NCBI GenBank assembly: GCA_010015745.1
Contig: ML978177.1
Coordinates: 278,825-342,824, forward strand
Reading direction: 5' to 3'
From: Setomelanomma holmii
Taxonomy: Eukaryota > Ascomycota > Dothideomycetes > Pleosporales > Phaeosphaeriaceae
Length of the DNA stretch: 64,000 nucleotides
The notes below the pieces were generated by a model. That model worked only from the letters and a program-made list of their open reading frames with translations. It searched no databases and was not told the origin of the DNA. Both the position numbers and the translations under genes were made by a program. How positions within the stretch are numbered: the first letter of the stretch is position 1; every line of letters begins with the position of its first letter. Positions 1 through 9,290 of the stretch are shown piece after piece.

Positions 1-681
1 GGAAAGAAACATCACGACCATCACTCCTCCGGTTCTTCGTGTGTCGAGGAAATCGTCCGCGTTCACCGTAGTCTTAGTCGACATCGCTTCAGCGACGTCA
101 AAGTCAAGCTGCCAAGCAGCATCTCCTTGGAAATGTCGGACAACCACCACCACCACCATCCGCATTTACATCCACATTTGCATCCGCACCTACACCCGCA
201 CATGCACCACCATCACAGGCACCGCCTGAACCCACTGCACATGCATCCTATACACGGCCATCACGACCATCATCATCACGATAGGACAGCTGTCCGGCTC
301 CATGGACACGGTAGGAAACGATGCTCACCCCCACCTACTCCTCCGCCCCCAACACGTGATCCATCAAGATGTCGACCACGACCACGATCACCGTCGCCTC
401 GCCGGCCAAGAGAGCCGATCTATCGTACACAAATAGTCGAGCCCACGGAAGTGCGAGAGACAACGCGAGTAGCGCTACGTAGCGTGCAGCCTGAGCGACA
501 CAGAGGACGATTGAGACGAGTGGCAGGCTACGAAGTGCTGGGTGCTCAAGTACCTTTCGATTGGGACTGCATAAGCAGCACCGTGGGCAGTAGTAGCGCT
601 GGTGGCATATGGGTCAGGAAGAAAGTGAAAAGTGGTGGACTACAGTATCCGCCATTTGGTAGTATGGATCGATGGCTGTAG
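1..681 (+). CDS. His-rich hypothetical protein, 5' truncated by window edge
   Basis: The frame is open from base 1 to a TAG at 679-681, so only the C-terminal 226 residues are present and the true start lies outside the window. The first part is Ser/His-rich, followed by a run of about 50 residues that is more than half histidine (from about base 133 to 290, HHHHH then repeated PHLH units). Next come a Pro/Arg/Ser-rich linker and a C-terminal part that looks folded (YEVLGAQVPFDWDC near the end, with KSGGLQYPPFGSMDRWL at the terminus). I do not recognise the family. Poly-His stretches can bind metal or drive nuclear speckle targeting, but nothing here proves a role. A downstream start at the ATG of 133 is possible but would cut through the same open frame. 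Confidence 0.6.
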   Translation, partial: GKKHHDHHSSGSSCVEEIVRVHRSLSRHRFSDVKVKLPSSISLEMSDNHHHHHPHLHPHLHPHLHPHMHHHHRHRLNPLHMHPIHGHHDHHHHDRTAVRLHGHGRKRCSPPPTPPPPTRDPSRCRPRPRSPSPRRPREPIYRTQIVEPTEVRETTRVALRSVQPERHRGRLRRVAGYEVLGAQVPFDWDCISSTVGSSSAGGIWVRKKVKSGGLQYPPFGSMDRWL

Positions 682-1181
682 CAAGACAGCGCTTTGCGTA
701 GTTGCCCGAGATTCACAAGCTGTGGCCTTTTTCAGTTCCTTTCGGTCGATTAGATGACTTCTTGATCCACAGTCGCCGCGGACAAGCATGAAGCTACCAC
801 AAAAATGCACCTCCCAAACACGGCACTAGTCCGCTGACACAGATGCGAAAACCGTTCCGGTCAGGTCCTTCACTTCCACAACATAAAGCTTCGAGGAAAC
901 AGAATTTACCGAGATGTGACCGCAACCTACCTATCATTCTCGCTTATTTTGCATTCATTAGGCAGCTTGCACAGGATTGATGAGAGAGGCTGAGTTGCGC
1001 CACAATCTGCCATCCCCCCAAACCCCGCCCTGTACAACCTCGACATCACCTTTGACACACATCTTCACGCGAATACTACTTAGTTTACTTTACGGTAGAC
1101 GAAGCAGTCTCACTACGGGAATAACCAACAACTTCTGGTTGTGCGTACTTAGCAATCACAGCACACAACTCGCATTGGCCG
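682..1181. other. Intergenic, no gene seen
   Basis: About 500 bases between the His-rich gene and the kinase remnant. I see no coding signal on either strand, only short chance reading frames. Confidence 0.5.
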
Positions 1182-2476
1182 ATGACTTCACAAGGCTACG
1201 AGGAGGACCTTCTGCAACGCTGGTTCTCCACGACTGAAGAACACACCCGGCGCAAAAACTTTGCGGAACAGGATATTCGTGACATTTCAAGAATATTAGA
1301 GCGGACTGGAAAGCTTGCGTGGAGTCACATACCGAGGATCTACACCGTGCTTCGCCTTATCGGCCGACTGAGCGCCATCGATGGTTTTTGTTCAGCAAGG
1401 CATCACCGACATATGGTTTCCCTTCAATCAGCGAAGCCTGCCAGAAAGCTTGTGTGGACACAGCGACCGTTCTGACTTCCTCAGGTCGCAGAAAGTAGTT
1501 TTTAACTCTAGAGCTTTGCATCTTGAGCGAGAGGATACTGGCCACGGCCACTTTCCCAATCCAGACGACATACCGTTGCGCAAAGTAGGAGATCTAGGCA
1601 AAGGCGGGTCTGGATTCGTCGAGCGCGTCATTAGCACTGTCACTTATCGAGAATATGCCCTGAAGCGTATCCGCAGAGGGACCACATTTCGAAAGGACAA
1701 GAAAGTTCTTCGAGACTTCGAGAAGGAGCTATCGAATCTCAAGAGGCTCTCGAGAGGCCATGTTCATATTATCGAGCTCGTAGGAAGCTTCACTGATCCT
1801 CGCTACGTCGGCATACTCTTCCCTGTCGCAGATTGCAACCTCGGCGAGGTCCTGGAAGAATTCGCTCTTGGAGACCAGCAATGGTCATTGCGGGCTTGAT
1901 TCGGTTGCTTGATCTCTGGCTTAGGATGTCTCCACGACAATAAAATCCGGCACAAAGATATCAAACCACAGAACGTATTGATTAAGAGCAATGAGCCATT
2001 GTTCTCGGATTTGAGGTTTCCATTGACTGGACGGAGTATGGGCAAAGCACGACTGTGGGTCCAACAGCAATGACACCTCGATATGAGGCACCTGAGGTAG
2101 CTGCTTCTGAGTCTCGCAATTATTCGTCTGATATTTAGTCACTCGGTTGCGTGTTCCTAGAAATGTTCACCGCCCTCAAAGGAGCAACAAGGAAGGATTT
2201 AGCGATGTTCTTCACAGTTGATGGACAACTACGTCCATATTATGCCAAAGACATCGACATAAATGCCTGGATCACGCAAATACGACAGCTTCCGGGGCCT
2301 GTGTCGGACAACTCACCTGCTGAATGATTTAAACATATGATGGAGCGCAAACGTGACCAATGGTGGTCAGCTCATCTACTGCTAGAAACAGTACGTGACT
2401 ACAGCTTTGATTGGGGGCGCAGTATCTCTACGTTGGTCGCTGCTGCTTGGACGACGAAGAGAGCACCGAAAGCGTA
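1182..2476 (+). pseudogene. Decayed Ser/Thr protein kinase
   Basis: The order of kinase landmarks is intact although the frame is not. A helical N-terminal region starts at 1182 (RRKNFAEQDIRDISRILE). It is followed by a glycine loop GDLGKGGSGFVERV near 1590, the ATP lysine in YALKRI near 1657, an HRD-type loop IRHKDIKPQN near 1950, a damaged DFG region (SDLRF) near 2007, and an APE-type PRYEAPEV near 2080. Breaks are: a one-base frame change near 1385, TGA at 1897-1899, a frame change near 2010-2020, TAG at 2136-2138 where a Trp of the D-I-W-S-L-G motif is expected, and TGA at 2325-2327. The layout (about 120-residue N-terminal helical region then kinase) resembles the fungus-specific kinases often found beside heterokaryon-incompatibility-type genes. 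Several lesions are compatible with C:G to T:A change, but frameshifts show ordinary decay as well. I infer no functional product. Confidence 0.85.
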
Positions 2477-3420
2477 ATTTCGCATACTGAAACAGAGGCT
2501 GACGAAGCGACAATTGGACCATCCACAATAAGACTTCGCTCGCGCGCAGATCGGAGAATCTGATGAAAATAAAGCATGCAGAGACAGGTCGCCAGTCCAT
2601 ATCGCAGTCGCTAAGCGAGTCGCTTCGAATAGAAAAGACACGGCAGATGTGGGTCAGATTGGTGCATCACGTATAGAGTCCGACCATGACATTTTCCCGG
2701 AGGATTACATTGATCTTGAAGAGCGAACAAGTAGAAGTGCGATGAAAAGGGCAACATATGTGACAGCGAGCCGTAGCGAAGGAGATGCTTCGCCGGCTTC
2801 GACGATCGAGAGACATGACCATGTCAATCTTATTAGACGCACAACAATCGTTCCATCGACACCTCCAGTAGCTGAATCACAGCTTTCTATCTCCGAGGTG
2901 GACCATGTGGATTTTCTCGGCGATGATTCGACCTCGCATGTGGACCGTGGCAGTGAGTTTGACTTGCCACCATATCGAACAACAGACAGGTAACTTTGTG
3001 GTGGGTGGGTTGACGACCCAGGCTTTACTGTTACTGTGAGTTCAAGGACGTACGGATGATGACAGGACCCTATAATAACGCGAGCTTTGCACAGCATCGG
3101 CGATATTCACAAGATCTTGATCCAGCCGCCACCGAGAAAATCCGGAAGCAGTCTCTACTTGACACGCGAAGTAAAGATTCAAACACCGCATTTCGGAACA
3201 TAGCAATGGAGACTTTGTATAATTGGCCTTGACTGAAAAAAACGCTCAAAAAAAGCCGCGGCCAATCCGGAGTATGACAGACAATTGTTAGTTACGTCGT
3301 GCATTCGACCACTTCATGCGCTGACATTTCTCTAGACAGGCTTGCTGGTGAACTTAGTAAGAAGTCAATATGAGCACCGCATGATATACGTAGAAACGCG
3401 CTTAGCTAGGTAATAAGTTC
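2477..3420 (+). other. Possible C-terminal remnant of the kinase, then empty
   Basis: An open stretch at 2649-2993 (Ser/Thr/Asp-rich, no domain) continues on the strand of the broken kinase and may be its disordered tail. From 3000 to about 3420 I see nothing coding. Confidence 0.3.
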
Positions 3421-3965
3421 TCAACCCAAGAACGCGTACGGCCGCTCAAAACACATATCTCATTCTTTCTTGCCCGAATCCAAGAGATTCTCCAACGCGA
3501 CCCGTGCCCACCTGAACGATCTCAACGCGGACTGATCCAATGTTTACAACAGTCACTTCCTGACAAAGTCTCGATCTTCGAGAGATCCCGTGGTTGCAGC
3601 GCATCCAACAATGATGACTGGCCATGCAAGTCCTATCTTAACCATGGCTTGTTGCGGTGCCTCCCGCAGCAATTCTAGAAGTTGTTTGCGGATACCGCCA
3701 ATCTGGCGTTACGGAGAGTGGTGTCGTAGATTGTGAGCGTAGCTCGCGCAAATATGGATATTGCTTTTTCCGCAATTTGTGCTAACAGAGTCCAGAGCTC
3801 CTTATATTCGCTGCTTGTATGTTCCGTGGCCCACGCAACAGGATCAAACGCCTCGATTGCTGCGATTAATTGTGTACAATCGTCTTCTTCCGGGACTTGT
3901 GAGTTTGGCTGACATCGAAGCAGATTAATCCGAGGCAAGTGCACTAATAATGGCCATGGGGCCAT
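3421..3965 (-). pseudogene. Remnant of a fungal Zn2Cys6-type transcription factor (Fungal_trans_2)
   Basis: Reading the minus strand, 3965 to about 3690 carries the acidic-helix pattern of the C-terminal regulatory domain of these factors (EAFDPVAWATEH, then LWTLLAQ and ISIFARATLTIYD). After a frame change near 3680 the match goes on with RKQLLELLREAPQQA, then AWPVIIVGCAATTGSLEDRD near 3600, and a third piece LENLLDSGKKE followed by DMCFERPYAFL near 3430-3480. In-frame stops lie at 3553-3555, 3544-3546 and 3460-3462; the last sits where family members carry Trp (GKKEWD), consistent with TGG to TGA. The DNA-binding domain was not found: minus-strand open pieces up to about 5650 (for example 4350-4580 and 5400-5648) may be its upstream parts, but I could not match them. 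The gene is dead as it stands. Confidence 0.75.
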
Positions 3966-5925
3966 GCATGAAGGGTAGTTGAAACAGCCGTGGCACTGCT
4001 CAAGCTAAGGTAAGCGCTTCAAGATGAGAGCCACACCGATTTGTTTGTTGGGTTGGGAAGTTGTATTGGCCATTCTCGTGATCATGAGACTCTGAAAGAT
4101 AAATAGACCAGCATCGAATTGGCGATGTGACTATCGTTGCGGGCCAATGTCATGATGGCTTGTGCATTTGGTCGCCAAGCTGGTTCTGATGCTGATACAT
4201 TATGACATCTCTAGTCAGATCTCTAGAAGGCCACGGGCACTGGCACCATGAACGGCTGAACATATCCCGACTAAGGCAAATCAAAACACAACTGGAACCC
4301 AAGCTCCTCTTTCTCTGACCTTGGCATCATACAGCGGAGTGTTTAGCATCTAAAACATCTCGGTCTTGCATCGTAGCAATTGAACTTTCAACTCCGATGC
4401 GCGGGTCTTTGGTAGATGGTCAGCAAACCGATTGGAGTAATGGTTCAAAGCATAGACTCGTGCTGCCATTGCGTCCAGGAGCGGTGACACGGTTGGTATG
4501 TTTTCGTCGAACTTTGTCTCCTTGATAGGCTGAGGTGTGTGTGCTTCTAGGACCTTGTATTTGAACCAGCCGCGTTTCAATTCGACGACTTCGTTTCAAT
4601 TGTAAGTGAAGACGCATCAGTAGCTCTGTAGGGAAGAATGTACCATATCTTTGACCGTCGAGTAGATGGTCATCGTCTGTGGCAATGATGGCAGGCATGA
4701 TCGCTGGAAGTTCAGCATTTTGGTCATCGCGCTTGCAAACAGCTTGATTCTCTCGCGATCTATTCGAAGCGGCCTTCTTCCTATGGCGTGATCTACGCAT
4801 TTCTTGGGATCAGCAATCCTCGGTATGGACTCCTGTCCAGACTGTTCTGACGAGGTATCCTGCGCACACATCTGCACCCAATTGAACCGCAAGGTCATTC
4901 AATACACTGGTAATCTCGATGTCCTGAAGCAAGCATAACTGCGTCTGACCACAGCGAGAGATGAGAGCTTTCCTTCTTGGTTGGTCGATTGGCGTCAAAA
5001 AGACACAGCTTTATTCACGACGTGGTGTCAACAGAAGTTGAAACGCTAATCTCGTCATTTTCTCACCTGAAGTACGACCGAGCGTTTGATGGAGGCATCC
5101 TCAAAGTGCACAGGGTTCATCATGTAACGCTCCGGTGATAAATTCTGCCCCTTCTGGAGAAGGACGGCGAACCCTACAACGACCGATATCGAACAGTGGT
5201 TGGTCAAGTCAGGGCTTGTATAGTACCACTGGTAGGAGATGAGGCATGATTCATTCATGGCGCTAGACAACCCTATGTTCTGAGACCACATCATGGGAGG
5301 TACACGCTTGTTGGCGAAATGATACCGTTCCGCACATCTGAGTCGATCGCTGAGGCATCTGTCGAAGACGCCCTCCTTGGTACCGTGCCTGATTAGCCTT
5401 TAGACAAGTTGGAAAAGAGTCGTGACCCCGAACATTACAGCTGGATGCGTCGCAGGAAGTGGTATGGCGACCACAAATCTTTCATGCGCAAAAGCTTGGG
5501 GGAGCTTCACGACATGGTCGAACAAGGGCACTCCTCTGTACGCACCATCTCGATATACTAGCTTATTGAGCATCAAATGTATACACACGTGGACTTCTTT
5601 TTGAAGTCTGACCTCTGACGTGCAGAACGATACATGAGCATCGGACAACCACCTCTACTATGGTAGCTTCTTGAACCTAATGGGACATGGCAAGATCGTC
5701 TGATCGACATGCATTCTAAGTATTCCAAGTGTTCTAAGACGATATGTCAAATGTACTGTCGTCTCTCTTCAACAAGCGCAACACTCTTGGCGCTTCACAT
5801 CTCAAGATAAAGATTAGAACGCGGGTGCCTGTATTCTATCACAGCCATGGCCACAGAGGGCGTGAGGATGACGCTATAAACACTCGATTCGGCCTCAGTC
5901 ATGATTTGCCCTAATGGCCCCACAC
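3966..5925. other. Gene-free stretch with unassigned minus-strand open fragments
   Basis: No intact gene. Minus-strand fragments at 4350-4580, 5055-5294 and 5400-5648 have protein-like composition; the last two share one frame interrupted by a single TAA at 5400-5402. They could be remains of the transcription factor gene or of a different gene. I cannot name a family. Confidence 0.35.
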
Positions 5926-7683
5926 TCAGACATTATGCTCCGAAACCACCCTCGGTAACGACGTCTTTGAATGAATCGTCTCACTCAACCCCAACGGTCT
6001 CTCATCCAATAACCGCCCATCATTCTCTTCATCCACTTTCCGAAACACATCATGCGCCAACCCTCTCCTCGGATCCTCCTCCTTGTCCTTGCGACTCTTC
6101 GTGCTGCGGCTGCTTCGAATAGGGCTCGGGAACACCGTACCATCGCGCAGCATCATGACGGCTGGGGGCGGCGCGTGCATTGGGAGCTCTAGCGACTCGT
6201 TCTCTGAGGTGGAGTGTGTAGGTGGGTACATTGGATTTGTTGATGTGGCTGTTCCGACTTCGCTTTCAGCGCGAGTGTGGTGCTGCTTGCTGTTTCGTCT
6301 ACGCTTGTGTAGGAACAGGAATAATGCAACGAGTAGGAGAGTACCAATGATTGAACCAACGACCGCACCGGCAAGAGCAGCGATGCCGATCTTTTGCTTT
6401 CCGGCTGGCAGGACGCGACACACTTGCTTCAACTTTGCGTCTGCGCCTTTTGGATCAGCTGCGGTAGTGACGGCGAGTGCGAGTTGGAAGTTCTGTGCGT
6501 CGGGGTCTACGATGAGATAGTTTTGTTTGAAGAATGGGAGGCCGAGGGTTCCGAACTGGATTGAGCCTGTCTGATTGGTGACGGCCATGTTGTAGACCGT
6601 GGCGTTATCGACTTCGTACACACCTGCGGCATTGTATGCCCGTGGTCGATGGTAAAACTCGGTCGCTGGGATGACTGTCTTGTATGTTGCTACTGAAGGC
6701 TTGGAAGCGTCTCCTGCGGACGCACCCATATCGGAAATAGTGACAGTGATGGTACCAGTAGGTGCTGTGGTCGCGGGCAATTCGTACCGGCGTGATGTTG
6801 CGTTCCAAACGGCCGTCTTCTCTACAGCTCCAAGGTTCTGGAGCATCGCTGGCGGAAGCTGTAGATCTGACGAGTAAGGATCGAGATGGACAATGAGTTT
6901 GTCGGTTGTTGCTGAGAACAAGGCGGTGCTCTTGCCTCCAATATCATACGTGATTGCTGTAAGAACAGCACATGTTGGGCAATCCGAGTACGTAGGAAAT
7001 GTGATTGCGGCGCTCTTGAGTCTGCTGCTATCATATCCACCAACGACGAGGAGGCCATCCTGTGGCGTCTCCTCAAACTCGGATCCAACCCAAAGGCCAT
7101 ACGTCCTGGAAGATGCTTGACCTGAATCGACGAGATGGTTCAGGAACGTTGAATTTGGTCCCAGGGGTAAAGTCGCTCGAGAGCTTGGCTCATCTCGCAT
7201 GAGCCTGTCTGCGCTTGCTGTGGGTCGTGTCAACGGACTCACATATGTTATGCTTTTCGATGTGAATTTACCATCCGCAGAGCCATTGGTATACCCGGGG
7301 AATTTTGTGAACTTGTTCGCTGTTGGCTTCAACCCGAATGCTACGGCATCGTCGAAGAAGACATAAGAAGAAGCGGATGCCAGGTCCACGCTGTCTCGGC
7401 TGCCCTCCCAGACACCGTAGCTCACTTGACCAAATGAGGTCGAAGTGGCACTGCTGTAGATGCCGCCAAGTTGGCCGATGCAGCTGGAGTTGGTCGCTGC
7501 CGTGTATTCGGCTGCGTTATTAACGAAGAGGTTGTTGGAACGAGTCGATGGCGTTAATGAGAACGATTGCGAAAGTGTACCGATGCTGAACGAGATGCCT
7601 CTTGAAAGGATTATGCCGGCTGCGGAAATTGAATTGTTGGTCCATGGCAGGAGCAATGGTGCAGAGCCATTCGGGCAGGCCAT
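5926..7683 (-). CDS. Pepsin-fold (peptidase A1-like) single-pass membrane protein lacking the catalytic aspartates
   Basis: From the first in-frame ATG at 7683 the product is 585 residues; the frame is open upstream to about 7851 without an ATG, so a short signal-peptide exon is probably missing and the true start is unresolved. The ectodomain shows the A1 fold pattern: ISFSIGTLSQSFSL followed by TPSTRSNN where the first DTG should be, a GGYDSSRL segment, and LIVHLDPYSSDLQLP where the second DTG/DSG should be. Thus the first aspartate is absent and the second motif is D-P-Y. A hydrophobic helix (IGIAALAGAVVGSIIGTLLLVALFLFL) is followed by KRRR, giving an extracellular N-terminus and a cytoplasmic tail of about 130 residues rich in Ser, Pro and charged residues. 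Many N-x-S/T sites fit a secreted ectodomain. Similar non-catalytic A1 proteins with a tail are common in Pezizomycotina and unassigned; a sensor or wall-binding role is inference. Confidence 0.75.
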   Translation of the reverse strand: MACPNGSAPLLLPWTNNSISAAGIILSRGISFSIGTLSQSFSLTPSTRSNNLFVNNAAEYTAATNSSCIGQLGGIYSSATSTSFGQVSYGVWEGSRDSVDLASASSYVFFDDAVAFGLKPTANKFTKFPGYTNGSADGKFTSKSITYVSPLTRPTASADRLMRDEPSSRATLPLGPNSTFLNHLVDSGQASSRTYGLWVGSEFEETPQDGLLVVGGYDSSRLKSAAITFPTYSDCPTCAVLTAITYDIGGKSTALFSATTDKLIVHLDPYSSDLQLPPAMLQNLGAVEKTAVWNATSRRYELPATTAPTGTITVTISDMGASAGDASKPSVATYKTVIPATEFYHRPRAYNAAGVYEVDNATVYNMAVTNQTGSIQFGTLGLPFFKQNYLIVDPDAQNFQLALAVTTAADPKGADAKLKQVCRVLPAGKQKIGIAALAGAVVGSIIGTLLLVALFLFLHKRRRNSKQHHTRAESEVGTATSTNPMYPPTHSTSENESLELPMHAPPPAVMMLRDGTVFPSPIRSSRSTKSRKDKEEDPRRGLAHDVFRKVDEENDGRLLDERPLGLSETIHSKTSLPRVVSEHNV

Positions 7684-8223
7684 CGCGACTGTCAGTGTCT
7701 TGAGCGAGCGTTGATGCTGGTGTTGTACAAGCGACTGTGTAGGTAAAGAAGGGTTCGCCTTGCAATGGGTGTTCTGCGGGTCATCGACGTGACCGAGAGC
7801 GCTTTGATATGGAGGTGCAAGGTAGCCATGAGCGATGAGTAGGATCCTCACATGGTTGATGGGGCTTCAAGTCGAAGTTGGGCTGCGATCGCTGGGGTAC
7901 GGAGTACGTAGATTGAGGTACCTATGTCTTGCGCGACTCGTGCCAGCCCTTCTTCGATGCTTGACGCGATCTCGGGTATCTCATTTCCTATGCTCCATTC
8001 TCCTCGTAGTTCCCAAGATCATGCAGCTTGCGCTCATTGAGTACATCAAAGTTCTTGGATCGCTATGTCACCTTTCGAACCTCTCAACGTCCTCTCCCGC
8101 TCATCTTCCTCATCTCTTCACAAAAGGCCCTGATGTGGATTGCGAAGTGTCAGAAAACTTGCACGTTCGGACCGTTGGACGTCGAAACATTTGCGAACCA
8201 CGCGCAACCCGTGCATCGAGCCA
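7684..8223. other. 5' region of the pepsin-fold gene; no other gene seen
   Basis: Should contain the missing first exon of the minus-strand gene. No convincing signal-peptide ORF joined by consensus splice sites could be chosen. No independent gene is visible. Confidence 0.35.
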
Positions 8224-9119
8224 ATGAGCGCCCCGGTTTTCCTACACGAGCCCACGAGAAGCTTTCGCACCTGCGACGATCGTGCCGATCTCATCGCCCA
8301 ATTCTATGGCATTGCACGACGCGCCTAAGATTTTTCGAGTTGGTGGCTGCTGCCAAACGTGGCGACGGGCTTATTCTGATTATGTTGCGTGATCGGGGCT
8401 CTGAGTGCGATTGAGCTCATGCACGTGTTGAAGTAAAGTGCTTACAATCTCGAAGCTTAACGTTACTCCAACAGCCTATGTCTTGCCCTACAGACTGGGC
8501 AGCATGAGGCGAATATTCGCATGTGGCAAATTTCAGCCTCGTAGCTCCCAAAATGTCCTTCAAAACTGCGACAGACAAAACAGAGAGTGGCACGGGCACC
8601 TTCCTCGCGATAGCAAGGGCGGGCGTGCTTCGGACACTCGTATACAGATCATCATTTGCCGCTAACCTGGTAAAGCATATACCATAGGATAAGAAAAATT
8701 GGACAGCCTTGCTTTAGGTATGTTGAGAGCATTGCATGGCTGACGTCAATTCATAGGACGATACCTGCATCCCTGCCCCAGGCCGACCATACGGGACTAG
8801 TTTCTTAGAGGACTGTTTCAACGAGAAGCCCAAGAATGCCGCACGTCCAGCCCTACGCCTTGCTATGCGGGACTTGCTCAACGGTCAGGATCTCGAGGTG
8901 CTGGTTCGACGTTTTTCCGAGCCGGACGCCTCTCTCAGAACAACGGTCTTTGCCAGAAGCCCAATGCCTGCGCTCCGCACCACAGCACGGCTGGCCACAA
9001 GACTCTATGCGGACCCTACTGTGCCAAACCATAATCTCAATGGCTTTTTTCTATCTCCTTCTGAGGTCATCACTCCGCCCGAGGAATGGAAACGTACAGT
9101 GAAGGGTATCTTAATTTGA
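8224..9119 (+). pseudogene. Broken gene of unknown family
   Basis: Several plus-strand pieces have clear protein character and follow one another in order. They are ATG at 8224 with PVFLHEPTRSFRTCDDRAD and IAQFYGIA; after frame changes near 8320, FFELVAAAKRGDGLILIM to a stop near 8412; around 8550-8680, ANFSLVAPKMSFKTATDKTE and VLRTLVYRSSFAANLVKHIP ending at an in-frame TAG; and from about 8757, a 120-residue open piece (RPYGTSFLEDCFNEKPK, LNGQDLEVLVRRFSEPDA) to TGA at 9117-9119. A weak intron (8718-8756, branch GCTGAC, TAG acceptor) precedes the last piece but is only 39 nt. The repeated frame breaks within conserved-looking text argue for decay, though sequencing indels or unusual introns could mimic it. 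Family not recognised. Confidence 0.45.
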
Positions 9120-9290
9120 ACTCTAGGTACCTTTCCACCCATTTCGTGCACAACAAACGCCTACAAGTGCACGCTTTTCGTCCAAAAACGCCCTGCAATG
9201 CTCCCTAGTATATACTGTACTTGGACATTGGTTCCTGTACACTTCGCTCAGGGGAAGTGTACGGAATCTAACGTCCTGGCGCTGCACACT

